Source: Synechococcus sp. WH 7805
Lineage (GTDB): Bacteria; Cyanobacteriota; Cyanobacteriia; PCC-6307; Cyanobiaceae
DNA: 64,000 nucleotides
Direction of reading: 5' to 3'
Assembly: GCF_000153285.1 (NCBI RefSeq)
Contig: NZ_CH724168.1
Location: forward strand, 765,854 to 829,853
A model generated the notes under the pieces. It saw only the letters and a program-made list of their open reading frames with translations, was not told the DNA's origin and ran no database searches. Below, piece after piece: positions 34,974-44,206 of this stretch (its first letter is position 1; each line of letters begins with the position of its first letter). Made by a program: the position numbers and the translations under genes.

Positions 34974-36074
34974 ATGCGGTTGCTCCTGAGACTCATCCTG
35001 ATGGGTGTAGGGCTCGGCGTGATCACTGGATCCCTACTCAAACTGGCGGGCCCGGCTTTCCAGAGAGAGAGCCTCACCCTGCCTCCATGGCTGACGTTGC
35101 CAGGAACGACTCGCGCGACTGAAGCGGAGGCCGCGAAGCCCACAACAACGCCCAAGCCCACGAGACGTGATCCATCGCTTGGACTTTTCCAAACGAAGAA
35201 CGAACTCACCGCGCTGAGTGATCGCTGGAATCAGCTGGCTGCTAGCGAGCCTGATCTCACGGTCAGTGCCTTCATGCTTGTGCTGGACGACGGACGTTAT
35301 GCGCAACTCGCACCCGACACCGCTCTTCCCGCTGCCAGCTCGATCAAGACACCGATTCTGCTGGTCACCCTTGAGGAGATTGACGACGACAAGCTCAGCT
35401 GGAATGAACCGCTCACACTCACCAAAGAAGTGGTGGGCGGCGGTGCGGGATGGATGGCCTCCAAGCCCCTGGGCTCACGCTTCCCCACCCATGAAGTCGC
35501 CACCGAAATGATCCGGGTGAGCGACAACACAGCCACCAACCTGCTGATTGATCGGCTTGGCGGAAAAGACGCGCTCAACGCCCGCTTCATCGCCCTTGGC
35601 ATGAGTGCGACTGTGGTCAACAACTGGTTGCCAGACCTCGAAGGAACGAACACCACGAGCGCAAGGGACCTCGCCCGTTCCATCGCCCTTGTCGACACCG
35701 GCAAAGCCCTGTCGATTCGCAGCCGGGATCTGTTCCGAGAGGTGATGGGCACTTCAGTGACCAACACGTTGCTCCCCAGAGGGCTGTTAAGAGGGCTTGG
35801 CGGTCAGCAGGGTGAACCTGACGACAGCCTGATGATCAAGGGCTACAGGGTGCTTAACAAAACTGGAGATATCGGGATTGCCTACGCCGACGCGGGGCTG
35901 ATTGAACTTCCAGATGGCAGCAGAGCCGTTGCCGCTTTCTTGGTGAAAGGCCCTTTCAATGATCCCCGTTCAACGGAACTGATCCGCAAGCTGGCTGCCG
36001 CGATGGCGCCGGTTCTCAAACCCAAACCCGCCGTGGCCCGCAAAACACCCGACGCCGCCAGCATCAACCCATGA
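34974..36074 (+). CDS. Exported serine hydrolase with class A beta-lactamase fold
   Basis: About 366 residues from ATG 34974 (a TTG at 34926 would add 16). An N-terminal membrane helix or uncleaved signal (RLLLRLILMGVGLGVITGSL) precedes a Thr/Pro linker, then the catalytic domain with SSIK near residue 122 (nucleophile Ser, Lys two on), SDN in RVSDNTATN near 181 and KTG in LNKTGDIG near 288. The omega-loop is short and shows no ExxLN, so the deacylating Glu of true class A lactamases is not evident. It is likely a peptidoglycan-related hydrolase. It overlaps the DUF3370 gene by four bases. Confidence 0.83.
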   Translation: MRLLLRLILMGVGLGVITGSLLKLAGPAFQRESLTLPPWLTLPGTTRATEAEAAKPTTTPKPTRRDPSLGLFQTKNELTALSDRWNQLAASEPDLTVSAFMLVLDDGRYAQLAPDTALPAASSIKTPILLVTLEEIDDDKLSWNEPLTLTKEVVGGGAGWMASKPLGSRFPTHEVATEMIRVSDNTATNLLIDRLGGKDALNARFIALGMSATVVNNWLPDLEGTNTTSARDLARSIALVDTGKALSIRSRDLFREVMGTSVTNTLLPRGLLRGLGGQQGEPDDSLMIKGYRVLNKTGDIGIAYADAGLIELPDGSRAVAAFLVKGPFNDPRSTELIRKLAAAMAPVLKPKPAVARKTPDAASINP

Positions 36075-37492
36075 CCTGTTCTCGCTCCTGGCACCCTCTG
36101 ACGGCCTTCGCCCTGCTGGTGTCTCCTTGGATCGTCTCACCCTCCATGGCCCGGGGAGACCATCTCCCGATGGAGGTGGCCAAGGCGCCACAGGCAGTGA
36201 TTCGCAGTCAGCAGGTGCGCGTCCTTCCGGGACAGCTGGATGAGGTGCTGGTCGTGAACGACAACAATCCTGAGCTGATCACCGGTGAAGGCATCCTGGT
36301 GTCCACGTTCCGCCAACCACCTGGCCTCGATCTGGCTCTGAGCGGTCGCTTCGACCTCTTCAGCCATCACGTGTTTGCAGGCAAAGAAGACGAATCAAAA
36401 TCCACCCTTTGGCTTGCGGTGCTGGCGCAACCGACCGGAGATGCGGCGGTGACCATGAAGCTGCTGGGAGGCAGCACCTCCCTGTCTCAGGCCACCCGAA
36501 AGGGGCAAACAGCAGCCCCCTTCCTGCCCCTGCCCGCGCTGATGAGCGAGTCCGGCACCCCCATCGCCGCCGGTCCCGGAAGCCGTGTTGCCGGAGACAT
36601 CCTGCGGGACGAGAGCGCACCGGAACTGCCAGACAGCTGGCGGATCGCCCCAGGATCCGCCAGTGCCCTTGTGGTCTTACCCATTCCGGTCGAAGGTCTC
36701 GATCCCCTCCTGAACGGGCGCAATCTGCAGATGCGTCTGCACAGTTCAGGGCCTGTGCATCTGGCCACGGTGGCCGCCTACGGCGAAGGCGACAGGGCAC
36801 CATCGCTCAGTCGTTTGCAGAGCCTGCTGGCATCAGGCCAGCAGAGCCCGAAAGAACACACCCCCACACCGCGCGGCAGCCAAGGAAAGATCATTTATTC
36901 CAGGGTGAGCGGTGTTCAAATCGGCTCCACCTGGACAGCCACTCTGACCGACCCAGGCTCCCGTGATTTGGCCCTGACCGGTCAGGCGGTGTCCTGGCCG
37001 ATCAGCAGCCTCGAACGCGGAGACCTGCAGACGGGCCAGGTGCAGACAGCCGAACTCAAAGTGTTCGAGAAGGGCACCGCCTGGGCCGCCCACGGCAACT
37101 ACGGCGTGGAATATGACCTCTCCCTTCCCCTCAGAAACCCCGGCCCCACACATCGCACAGTGGCGCTTGCCTTGGAATCACCCGATAAGAACGGAAGCAA
37201 CGCAAAGCGACTGCGATTCAGCGGTGGGGACAGCAGCCCAGTGATGTTCCGCGGACCCATTGAAGTCCGAGGCCTGGATGATGAACAGGGGCAGGCGCAA
37301 GGCCGGAGGCGATTTCACCTGGTGTTGCGCCGCGGCCAGCAGGGGCCACAACTCGGTCGGGTGACCCTGGCGCCGGGCGAGCGTCGCCAGGTGCGAATCC
37401 GGCTGATCTACCCAGCGGATGCGACCCCACCACAAGTTTTGTCAATCCTGCCTGTGAAACAATCCACAACAGCATCAAACCGTCGTCCGTGA
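36071..37492 (+). CDS. DUF3370 family exported protein
   Basis: 473 residues with a signal peptide (cleavage near SMA, residue 26) and a long beta-rich periplasmic region. Segments such as QQVRVLPGQLDEVLVVNDNN, FDLFSHHVFAG and HGNYGVEYDLSLPLRNPG fit the cyanobacteria-specific DUF3370 family, whose role is unknown. ATGA overlaps the beta-lactamase-fold gene upstream and GTGA overlaps chlI downstream, so the three are translationally coupled. The upstream coupling hints at a cell-envelope role. Confidence 0.85.
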   Translation: MTCSRSWHPLTAFALLVSPWIVSPSMARGDHLPMEVAKAPQAVIRSQQVRVLPGQLDEVLVVNDNNPELITGEGILVSTFRQPPGLDLALSGRFDLFSHHVFAGKEDESKSTLWLAVLAQPTGDAAVTMKLLGGSTSLSQATRKGQTAAPFLPLPALMSESGTPIAAGPGSRVAGDILRDESAPELPDSWRIAPGSASALVVLPIPVEGLDPLLNGRNLQMRLHSSGPVHLATVAAYGEGDRAPSLSRLQSLLASGQQSPKEHTPTPRGSQGKIIYSRVSGVQIGSTWTATLTDPGSRDLALTGQAVSWPISSLERGDLQTGQVQTAELKVFEKGTAWAAHGNYGVEYDLSLPLRNPGPTHRTVALALESPDKNGSNAKRLRFSGGDSSPVMFRGPIEVRGLDDEQGQAQGRRRFHLVLRRGQQGPQLGRVTLAPGERRQVRIRLIYPADATPPQVLSILPVKQSTTASNRRP

Positions 37493-38577
37493 GTTCACCG
37501 CGCAAGCGCAGAGTCTTCCCTTTCACCGCCGTGATCGGCCAGGAGGAGATGAAGCTTGCCCTGCTTCTGAATGTGATTGATCCCCGCATTGGCGGCGTGA
37601 TGATCATGGGTGACCGAGGCACGGGAAAATCCACCACGATCCGTGCGCTGGCCGATCTTTTGCCCGGAATCGAGGTGGTCGCCGGCGATCCTTACAACAG
37701 CTCTCCCAGCGATCCCGACCTTCAGAGCAGCGATGTACGCCAGCGCCTTGACCATGGCGAAACTCTGGCCACCGAAGAGCGTCAGGTCCCCATGGTGGAT
37801 CTCCCTCTCGGTGCCACCGAAGACAGGCTCTGCGGCACGATCGACATTGAAAAAGCCCTCAGCGAGGGAGTGCGCGCCTTTGAACCTGGCCTGCTGGCCA
37901 AAGCCAACCGAGGGCTTCTGTATGTGGATGAGGTGAATCTCCTCGATGATCACCTGGTGGACGTACTTCTCGATTCAGCAGCCTCGGGCTGGAACACGGT
38001 GGAACGGGAAGGGGTTTCGGTGCGTCACCCGGCACGCTTTGTTCTGATCGGATCCGGCAACCCCGAGGAAGGCGAACTGCGACCACAGCTGCTCGACCGT
38101 TTCGGCATGAGCGTGGAGGTTCGCACCGTTCGCGATCCTGAGCTGCGTGTTCAGGTAGTGGACCAACGGACAGCCTTCGATACGGACCCTGACGGCTTTT
38201 CCAGCGCCATGGAAGAGGGACAGCAAGCCCTGCAGCAGCGGGTCGTTGAGGCGCAACAGCGTCTGGATCAGGTTGAGATCGACGATGACCTGCGTCTGCG
38301 CATCTCTGCCGTGTGCGGAGAGCTGGATGTGGACGGATTGCGAGGAGACATCGTCACCAACCGAGCCGCTCGAGCCCTCGCAGCCTTTGAGGGTCGTACG
38401 GAAGTGACCGAGGATGATGTGGCCCGCGTGGCCTCCTGTTGTCTGCGTCACCGTCTGCGCAAAGATCCGCTCGAGCAGATCGATTCCGGCGATCGGGTGG
38501 TGAAGGTGTTCTGCAAGGTGTTCGAACGCAACGACAGCGGCGATCGAACCGAGTTCGAGTTGGCTCTGGCAGCCTGA
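37489..38577 (+). CDS. chlI: Magnesium chelatase ATPase subunit I
   Basis: AAA+ subunit that, with ChlD and ChlH, inserts Mg into protoporphyrin IX, the first step of chlorophyll synthesis. 362 residues from GTG 37489. [19 protein letters not shown], Walker [16 protein letters not shown] near residues 42-56, Walker [21 protein letters not shown] near 143, and sensor [20 protein letters not shown]. Length matches cyanobacterial ChlI. It is the third gene of a coupled cluster and is followed by ruvC after 18 bases. Confidence 0.97.
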   Translation: MSSPRKRRVFPFTAVIGQEEMKLALLLNVIDPRIGGVMIMGDRGTGKSTTIRALADLLPGIEVVAGDPYNSSPSDPDLQSSDVRQRLDHGETLATEERQVPMVDLPLGATEDRLCGTIDIEKALSEGVRAFEPGLLAKANRGLLYVDEVNLLDDHLVDVLLDSAASGWNTVEREGVSVRHPARFVLIGSGNPEEGELRPQLLDRFGMSVEVRTVRDPELRVQVVDQRTAFDTDPDGFSSAMEEGQQALQQRVVEAQQRLDQVEIDDDLRLRISAVCGELDVDGLRGDIVTNRAARALAAFEGRTEVTEDDVARVASCCLRHRLRKDPLEQIDSGDRVVKVFCKVFERNDSGDRTEFELALAA

Positions 38578-38595
38578 ACACCGCCCTCCTTCCCA

Positions 38596-39060
38596 GTGCG
38601 CATTCTCGGCATCGACCCCGGCCTCGCTCGGGTGGGCTACGGCGTGATCGAGACCGCGGGAGGAGAGCAGACCATGCTCGATTGCGGCATCATCCAAACC
38701 GATTCAGGGCGTCCTGAGGGTGAACGCATGGTCGAGATTGCCCGGGATCTGCGCCAGCTCATCCGAGCCTGGAATCCGGAGCTTGCGGCCGTCGAGAAAT
38801 TCTTTTTCTACCGATCCAGCAACACGATCGCCGTCGTGCAGGCGCGTGGAGTGGTGATCATGACCCTCGCCCGATTCGGACTGCCGATCGTGGAATTTCC
38901 GCCGATGCAGATCAAACAAGCCCTCACAGGCCATGGGCATGCGGACAAAGATGAAGTACTCGAAGCCGTGATGCGCGAGCTGTCTCTCGACAAGCCACCA
39001 AGACCAGATGATGCGGCTGACGCCCTTGCCGTGGCTCTGACGGGTTGGTTTCAACGCTGA
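38596..39060 (+). CDS. ruvC: Holliday junction resolvase RuvC
   Basis: Endonuclease that resolves Holliday junctions with RuvAB. 154 residues from GTG 38596. The RNase H-like fold shows the acidic catalytic residues: Asp in ILGIDPGLARVGYG near residue 7, Glu in AAVEKFFFYRSSNTIAVVQA near 66, Asp in HADKDEV near 117 and RPDDAADALAVAL near 140. Length is normal. Confidence 0.95.
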   Translation: MRILGIDPGLARVGYGVIETAGGEQTMLDCGIIQTDSGRPEGERMVEIARDLRQLIRAWNPELAAVEKFFFYRSSNTIAVVQARGVVIMTLARFGLPIVEFPPMQIKQALTGHGHADKDEVLEAVMRELSLDKPPRPDDAADALAVALTGWFQR

Positions 39061-39074
39061 CAGGTTTAATCCCG

Positions 39075-39662
39075 ATGAACAACCGCAAGCGGGAGCTGCG
39101 CCGCGTGTATCGGCAGCGGCGGCTACAAGCTCTGGTTGATCACCGGAATCTTCAAGCCGTGATCGCCCAACAGGTTCTCGACGAGATCCGCGAGCGGCAT
39201 GCCCAAAGCCCGTTCCAGGGACATCTCGGTCTGTACTGGCCCCTCCCGGGGGAAGTGAACCTCACGGTGCTTCGGCCCCGTCTTGAGGAGGAACTGACGT
39301 TGAAGCTGGCCCTGCCGGCTGCCGATGGCCAGGGTCATCTCAACTATCACCTCTGGGGCCCTCAACCCTTAATCCCTGACGGCTGCGGTATTCCTGCCCC
39401 TCTCAACCACCCCCCACTCACGGCTGATCAGCTGGATCTGCTGCTGGTTCCAGCCCTGGCCGTTGACCGAGACGGCATTCGCCTTGGCTACGGCGGGGGC
39501 TACTACGACCGCCTCAGGGCCCAGCCACTTTGGTGCGAGGTGCCGGCCATGGTGGTGCTTCCAGGAGCCTGCATCAGCCGAGACGCTTTGCCCCGGGATC
39601 CCTGGGATCGCCCCTTCGATGGATGGGCGAGTGAACAGGGCGTTTGTAGGGTCGGAGGTTGA
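39075..39662 (+). CDS. 5-Formyltetrahydrofolate cyclo-ligase
   Basis: ATP-dependent conversion of 5-formyl-THF to 5,10-methenyl-THF, linked to folate one-carbon metabolism with FolD. 195 residues from ATG 39075 (MNNRKRELRRVYRQRR). Family landmarks are the basic N-terminal helix, GLYWPLPGEVNL, LLLVPALAVDRDGIRLGYG near residues 125-142 and the nucleotide loop GYGGGYYDRLRA. It follows ruvC after 14 bases. Confidence 0.92.
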   Translation: MNNRKRELRRVYRQRRLQALVDHRNLQAVIAQQVLDEIRERHAQSPFQGHLGLYWPLPGEVNLTVLRPRLEEELTLKLALPAADGQGHLNYHLWGPQPLIPDGCGIPAPLNHPPLTADQLDLLLVPALAVDRDGIRLGYGGGYYDRLRAQPLWCEVPAMVVLPGACISRDALPRDPWDRPFDGWASEQGVCRVGG

Positions 39663-39679
39663 GATCCCAAGGCAAGCTG

Positions 39680-39868
39680 GTGAATCCAAACACTCCCATC
39701 AGCCCGGCGCGGCGCCAGCAGGATTCATCAGACCCGCAACATCTGACACTGGCCCAGAGGGTGATTGCCCGTGAACTCAGCGAGCGAGGCACCGATCAGC
39801 ATCAGGCGGTGGGGTTGATGCTGGATTCCATGGGGCACATGTTCCGCGCTGTTGCGCACCAATCCTGA
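39680..39868 (+). CDS. Small hypothetical protein
   Basis: 62 residues from GTG 39680 (TTG 39659, overlapping the cyclo-ligase stop, is the alternative). Pro/Gln-rich start, then a helical part with HLTLAQRVIARELSERG and HQAVGLMLDSMGHMFRAV. No domain recognised. It is embedded in a co-directional gene run and its composition is normal, so it is probably real. Confidence 0.55.
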   Translation: MNPNTPISPARRQQDSSDPQHLTLAQRVIARELSERGTDQHQAVGLMLDSMGHMFRAVAHQS

Positions 39869-39929
39869 GCCCCCCTCTGGCCTCAGGCCCGTATCAGCTG
39901 CAGGATGGGGTCCCGAGTCCTGGAAGCCC

Positions 39930-40397
39930 ATGCCCCTGTGGCCACGCCTTTTTGCACTCTCTGCCGTCGCCGTGATCTCCGGAGTGCTCCACCAGCCATC
40001 AGCTGATGCCCACGGCGTGGAAAGCAGCTTGCGCTACCTCGATGGACAGCTCGAGTTAACGAGCAGTTTCTCGACGGGAGAGCCCGTGGAAGGGGCTGTT
40101 GTGAGATTGCTTCAGGCTGACGGCAGCGCTGGCGAAGAACTGGGCACGATCGACGCCGACGGACGCCTACAGCTTCAACTCTCGGCGCTGGAGGATGGAT
40201 TGGTGGACCTTCAGGTGGACGGGGGACCCGGTCACCGCGATTACCTCACCCTTCCGCTTCAACAGGGCGTCGTGAATCTCGACGAAGTGGTTGAGACCCC
40301 AAAGCCTCTTCCCTGGATCGCCTGGCTGTCCGCACCGGCTTTGCTTGGCCTGGTACGCACGATGGCTAAGGTTCGAGGCCACGATCGCGATCACTGA
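39930..40397 (+). CDS. Exported, C-terminally membrane-anchored hypothetical protein
   Basis: 155 residues from ATG 39930 (the frame is open to 39852). A signal peptide (cleavage near ADAHG) precedes a beta-sandwich-like domain: SLRYLDGQLELTSSFSTGEP, VVRLLQADGSAG, LGTIDADGRLQLQL, then a C-terminal hydrophobic segment (PWIAWLSAPALLGLV) and a basic end. This resembles the small carboxypeptidase-regulatory-like domains found beside metal uptake genes, but no transporter is adjacent. Unknown function. Confidence 0.65.
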   Translation: MPLWPRLFALSAVAVISGVLHQPSADAHGVESSLRYLDGQLELTSSFSTGEPVEGAVVRLLQADGSAGEELGTIDADGRLQLQLSALEDGLVDLQVDGGPGHRDYLTLPLQQGVVNLDEVVETPKPLPWIAWLSAPALLGLVRTMAKVRGHDRDH

Positions 40398-40404
40398 CTC
40401 GGCC

Positions 40405-40866
40405 ATGGCAGACCAAGGCAACGCGTCGACCCGCTATGGCAGCGCAGCCTTAGATCAGCTCACCGAACGCCTTAGTGGCACGCCAGATCCACGCAAACGT
40501 TACGAATACGTGCTTTGGTTGGCCAAAAAACTTCCGACCATGCCCGCCGAGCTTCAGACGGAGGAGCGCAAGGTGAAGGGATGCGTCTCTCAGGTGTTCA
40601 TCGCCTCCGACCTGATTGACGGACGCCTGCGCTGGCAGGGTGATTCGGATGCCCTGATCACCAAGGGACTTCTGGCGCTTCTGATCAAGGGGTTGACGGA
40701 TCTGACCCCAGCAGAGGTGATGGCGGTGGACCCAGGAGTGATCGCCGCCACCGGACTGCAGGCCAGCCTGACCCCCTCACGCGCCAACGGTTTTCTCAAC
40801 ATCCTGCGCACGATGCAGGCCCAGGCCGAAGCCCTGACGACTGGGTCAGGGTCGACCGCTGCCTAA
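40405..40866 (+). CDS. sufE: SufE family sulfur-transfer protein
   Basis: Accepts persulfide sulfur from the cysteine desulfurase SufS for Fe-S cluster assembly. 153 residues from ATG 40405. Family motifs: RYEYVLWLAKKLPTMP near residues 30-45, the acceptor Cys in KVKGCVSQVFI near 57, and the C-terminal SRANGFLNILRTMQAQA. Length is normal. It stands between the anchored protein and hom; suf operon genes are not nearby. Confidence 0.92.
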   Translation: MADQGNASTRYGSAALDQLTERLSGTPDPRKRYEYVLWLAKKLPTMPAELQTEERKVKGCVSQVFIASDLIDGRLRWQGDSDALITKGLLALLIKGLTDLTPAEVMAVDPGVIAATGLQASLTPSRANGFLNILRTMQAQAEALTTGSGSTAA

Positions 40867-40901
40867 AGTTTGAGGTTCATTGCAATCAATGGACCCGCCC
40901 C

Positions 40902-42218
40902 ATGGCGACAAGGATCGGCATCGGCCTGCTTGGCCTCGGAACCGTCGGCGCCGGTGTGGCCTCTATTCTCTCGAGTCCTGAAGGTCGTCACCCACTCATT
41001 GCCGAGCTGGACCTCGTGCGGGTCGCCGTACGCGACCTCAATCGTTCCCGCCCAGTCGCCATCCCCCAAGAGAGGCTGACCACCAATCCTGAATCCGTGG
41101 TGGACGACCCCGAGGTTCAGGTGGTGGTGGAGGTGATGGGCGGCATTGAGCCTGCCCGCACCCTGATCATGCGCGCGATCGCTGCGGGCAAGTCGGTGGT
41201 GACTGCGAATAAAGCCGTGATCGCCCGCCATGGCGAGGAGATCGCATCCGCCGCCGCTGCAGCAGGGGTGTATGTGCTGATCGAAGCCGCTGTTGGCGGT
41301 GGCATACCGATCATCGAACCGCTGAAGCAGTCCCTGGGCAGCAACAGGATCAACCGGGTGAGCGGGATTATTAACGGCACAACCAACTACATCCTCAGCC
41401 GCATGGCTGATGAGGGGGCTGACTACTACGCCGTTCTCAAGGACGCACAGGATCTCGGTTACGCCGAAGCCGATCCCGCCGCAGACGTCGAAGGTCACGA
41501 CGCCGCAGACAAGATCGCCATTCTCTCCGGCCTGGCCTTTGGCGGACCGATCGATCGCGACGCCATTCCAACCAGTGGGATCAGCAATCTGCAGAGCAAG
41601 GATGTGGACTACGCCACGCAGCTCGGATATGGCGTCAAACTGCTGGCCATCGCCGAGCGGATTGAAAGCACCAGCGACGCTTCACCGGCTCTGCCCCTGG
41701 CCGTACGCGTGCAACCCACCATGGTCCCGAAAGACCACCCCCTAGCCGGGGTTCATGGGGTCAACAACGCCATTCTCGTCGAGGGAGACCCGGTGGGCCG
41801 GGTGATGTTCTATGGGCCCGGTGCCGGGTCAGGGCCCACCGCCTCGGCGGTGGTGGCCGACATCCTCAATATCGCTGGAATCCGCCAACTCAACGCCGCC
41901 GCTGGCGGCCTCGACCCACTGCTGGCGGCAAGCAGCTGGCGCGCGTGCCGCCTCGTTCAGGGAGGTGAAATCCGCCAGCGCAATTATGTGCGTTTCAACA
42001 CGGATGACGCGCCCGGGGTGATCGGCCGAATCGGCAGTTGTTTTGGAGACCAGGGGGTCTCCATCCAGTCGATCGTGCAGTTTGACGCCTGCGACGAAGG
42101 CGCTGAGATCGTTGTGATCACGCACGAAGTGAGTGATGGGGCCATGCAGAAAGCCTTGCGTGCGATCACGTCTCTTCCGGAGGTTCGCCTCCTGGCCTCA
42201 CACCTCGGCTGCCTCTGA
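40902..42218 (+). CDS. hom: Homoserine dehydrogenase
   Basis: NAD(P)H-dependent reduction of aspartate semialdehyde to homoserine for threonine and methionine. 438 residues: Rossmann motif GLLGLGTVGAGVASIL near 8-23, the catalytic core with KAVIARHG, AVGGGIPIIEPLKQSL and IINGTTNYILSRM, the conserved DPAADVEGHDAADKIAIL block near 190-207, and a C-terminal ACT domain (about 355-435) for threonine feedback. Single-function enzyme, not fused to aspartokinase. Confidence 0.96.
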   Translation: MATRIGIGLLGLGTVGAGVASILSSPEGRHPLIAELDLVRVAVRDLNRSRPVAIPQERLTTNPESVVDDPEVQVVVEVMGGIEPARTLIMRAIAAGKSVVTANKAVIARHGEEIASAAAAAGVYVLIEAAVGGGIPIIEPLKQSLGSNRINRVSGIINGTTNYILSRMADEGADYYAVLKDAQDLGYAEADPAADVEGHDAADKIAILSGLAFGGPIDRDAIPTSGISNLQSKDVDYATQLGYGVKLLAIAERIESTSDASPALPLAVRVQPTMVPKDHPLAGVHGVNNAILVEGDPVGRVMFYGPGAGSGPTASAVVADILNIAGIRQLNAAAGGLDPLLAASSWRACRLVQGGEIRQRNYVRFNTDDAPGVIGRIGSCFGDQGVSIQSIVQFDACDEGAEIVVITHEVSDGAMQKALRAITSLPEVRLLASHLGCL

Positions 42219-42308
42219 CCCCTGGCGGACACCCCCAGCCATGGGGCAGAGTCGTAAGAACCATCACAGAGCAGGTCTGCATTCGCAGATCTGTGCTGAA
42301 TACCGTTC

Positions 42309-42551
42309 ATGCCGAACGAAACCTCCGTCCTGATCGGGCAACGCTGCATGCAGCTCGAATCACCATCCGTCATGAGCCTGCATCAAGGCGACTGCATCCG
42401 GCTTCGCAGCAATAACGGGTTGTTCCAAGTGATTGGAATCGATGGTGATCACGATCGTTGCTGGGTGCGTCAGTGGCCTTTGGAACCCAAAGGATCGCCC
42501 GTGTTTGAAGTGCCTCTCCATCAGATTCACAGCGAAGCACGTGCCGATTAA
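42309..42551 (+). CDS. Small conserved-looking protein, unknown
   Basis: 80 residues from ATG 42309; beta-rich, with a core CIRLRSNNGLFQVIGIDGDH followed by RCWVRQWPLEPKGSPVFEVP. This pattern looks like a compact SH3- or KOW-like barrel, but that is only an impression. Between hom and the peptide-binding protein gene, same strand. Confidence 0.6.
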   Translation: MPNETSVLIGQRCMQLESPSVMSLHQGDCIRLRSNNGLFQVIGIDGDHDRCWVRQWPLEPKGSPVFEVPLHQIHSEARAD

Positions 42552-42592
42552 GGCCTCAGGGCTTTTGAATAGCCAGGTCTGAACCCCCAGGC

Positions 42593-44206
42593 GTGAGCGA
42601 ATCCAGCACGACAGGCCGCGGCCAATCCGCGTTTCCTTGGCTCAGGGGTTCCCTGAGCCTGGTCGGGACCCTGGCTCTTTGTGTTGGCCAGATGGCCTGT
42701 CAGCCCAGCCGCACCAGCGACCGCCTCATCGTGGCCAGCGCAGGACGCATTAGTTCCCTCGATCCGGCCCGCGCCAATACCTTCGGGGCCCTGCAGCTCC
42801 TGAGTGCCATCGGGGACACGCTCTACAGGCGTTCAGCCAACGGGGAACTGCAACCGTCCCTGGCCTCAGCCCTGCCTGAGATCAGCGAAGACGGACGCAC
42901 CGTCACAATTCCGTTGCGAGACGACGTTGTTTTCCATGACGGCACACGCTTCGATGCCGAAGCGATGGCCTTCAGTCTGCGCCGGTTTCTGCGCATCGGA
43001 CGTCTGAATTACATCGTGGGCGGTCGCATCACCGCCGTGGAGACCCCGAAGCCGTTTCTGCTGCGACTACGGCTCAGCCGACCGTCAACCTCTTTGGTGA
43101 ATCTGCTTACAGCCACGAATCTCACGCCGGTCTCACCCACCGCCTACAGCGATTATGAGAATCGTGCTCTCAACGACCGCTTTGTCGGCACTGGTCCTTA
43201 CCGACTGACCAATTTCAGAGCCGTTCAGCAGCGACTGGAGCCCTTCGAGGAGTACTGGGGAGAACCACCACGCAATGCAGGGCTGGACCTGATCTACCTG
43301 AGCAATTCAACGGCTCTCTTTGGCGCCATGCGCAGCGGCGAAGTTGATGTGCTGCTCTCTGATGCCATCGACGAAGATCAGCGCCTGGCCCTCAATCGCA
43401 TGGCCGAGAACGATCAGCTGCGGGAGGCCCAAGGTCCGGCCCTCGTGATCGGCTACGTCACCTTGCTGAGCAATACCCCACCGTTCCAAGACCCACGGGT
43501 GCGCAGGGCCATGGCCCTTAGCCTCAACCGGGAACTGATCAGCCGGAGGGTCAGCCACGGGCTGCGCCCCCCGCTTCGCTCCCTCGTTCCGCCGGCCTTG
43601 CCGGGGGCTGATGGTGTTTCCTGGCCCAGCTTCAACATCGCGAAGGCGCGAACCCTGCTGCTGGACGCGGGATATTGCAATGGGCGGGTGCTCACTGTGC
43701 CCTTCACTTATCGGTCGAATGTGCCAGCCGATCGCCTGATGGCCCTGACCTGGCAAACGCAGCTGCAGCGCGACCTCCCCGACTGCCTGGCCCTGAACCT
43801 GAATGGCATGGAATCGACCACCGTGTACCGCCAGCTCGGAGATGGAACATTTCCTGCCGTGATGCTCGATTGGCGGGGGCCCTATCCGGATCCAGAGGCT
43901 TACCTAGCTCCGCTGTTGAGCTGCAAGGTCTCCAAGGGGTTCATCTGTGAACGCGGTGAAGCGGCCATCAGTGGAAGTTTCTGGACCGCTCCAGGCCTTG
44001 ATGAAGCCTTGAAGCGATCCGATCGCAGCCGCGGCCGCAAGCGTCTGGATGATCTCGAAGCCATCGAAGCTGTCGCTGCAGAAGGAGCTGCCTACATCCC
44101 CGTCTGGCTGGTCACAGCCCGAGCCTGGAGCCAGACCACACTCGCCACGCCGGAATTCGACGGCAACGGACAGGTCAGGTTGGCCCAACTCAAGGAGGTG
44201 CGTTGA
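42593..44206 (+). CDS. ABC transporter substrate-binding protein, peptide (family 5)
   Basis: 537 residues from GTG 42593. A hydrophobic signal ends in GQMAC, a degenerate lipobox with the Cys near residue 35. The family 5 fold follows: RISSLDPARANT near 52-63, the domain motif IPLRDDVVFHDGTRFDAEAMAF near 105-126, and VGTGPYRLTNFR near 200. DppA/OppA-type proteins bind peptides, nickel or other solutes; the ligand is not evident. It overlaps the permease gene by one base (TGATG). Confidence 0.88.
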   Translation: MSESSTTGRGQSAFPWLRGSLSLVGTLALCVGQMACQPSRTSDRLIVASAGRISSLDPARANTFGALQLLSAIGDTLYRRSANGELQPSLASALPEISEDGRTVTIPLRDDVVFHDGTRFDAEAMAFSLRRFLRIGRLNYIVGGRITAVETPKPFLLRLRLSRPSTSLVNLLTATNLTPVSPTAYSDYENRALNDRFVGTGPYRLTNFRAVQQRLEPFEEYWGEPPRNAGLDLIYLSNSTALFGAMRSGEVDVLLSDAIDEDQRLALNRMAENDQLREAQGPALVIGYVTLLSNTPPFQDPRVRRAMALSLNRELISRRVSHGLRPPLRSLVPPALPGADGVSWPSFNIAKARTLLLDAGYCNGRVLTVPFTYRSNVPADRLMALTWQTQLQRDLPDCLALNLNGMESTTVYRQLGDGTFPAVMLDWRGPYPDPEAYLAPLLSCKVSKGFICERGEAAISGSFWTAPGLDEALKRSDRSRGRKRLDDLEAIEAVAAEGAAYIPVWLVTARAWSQTTLATPEFDGNGQVRLAQLKEVR

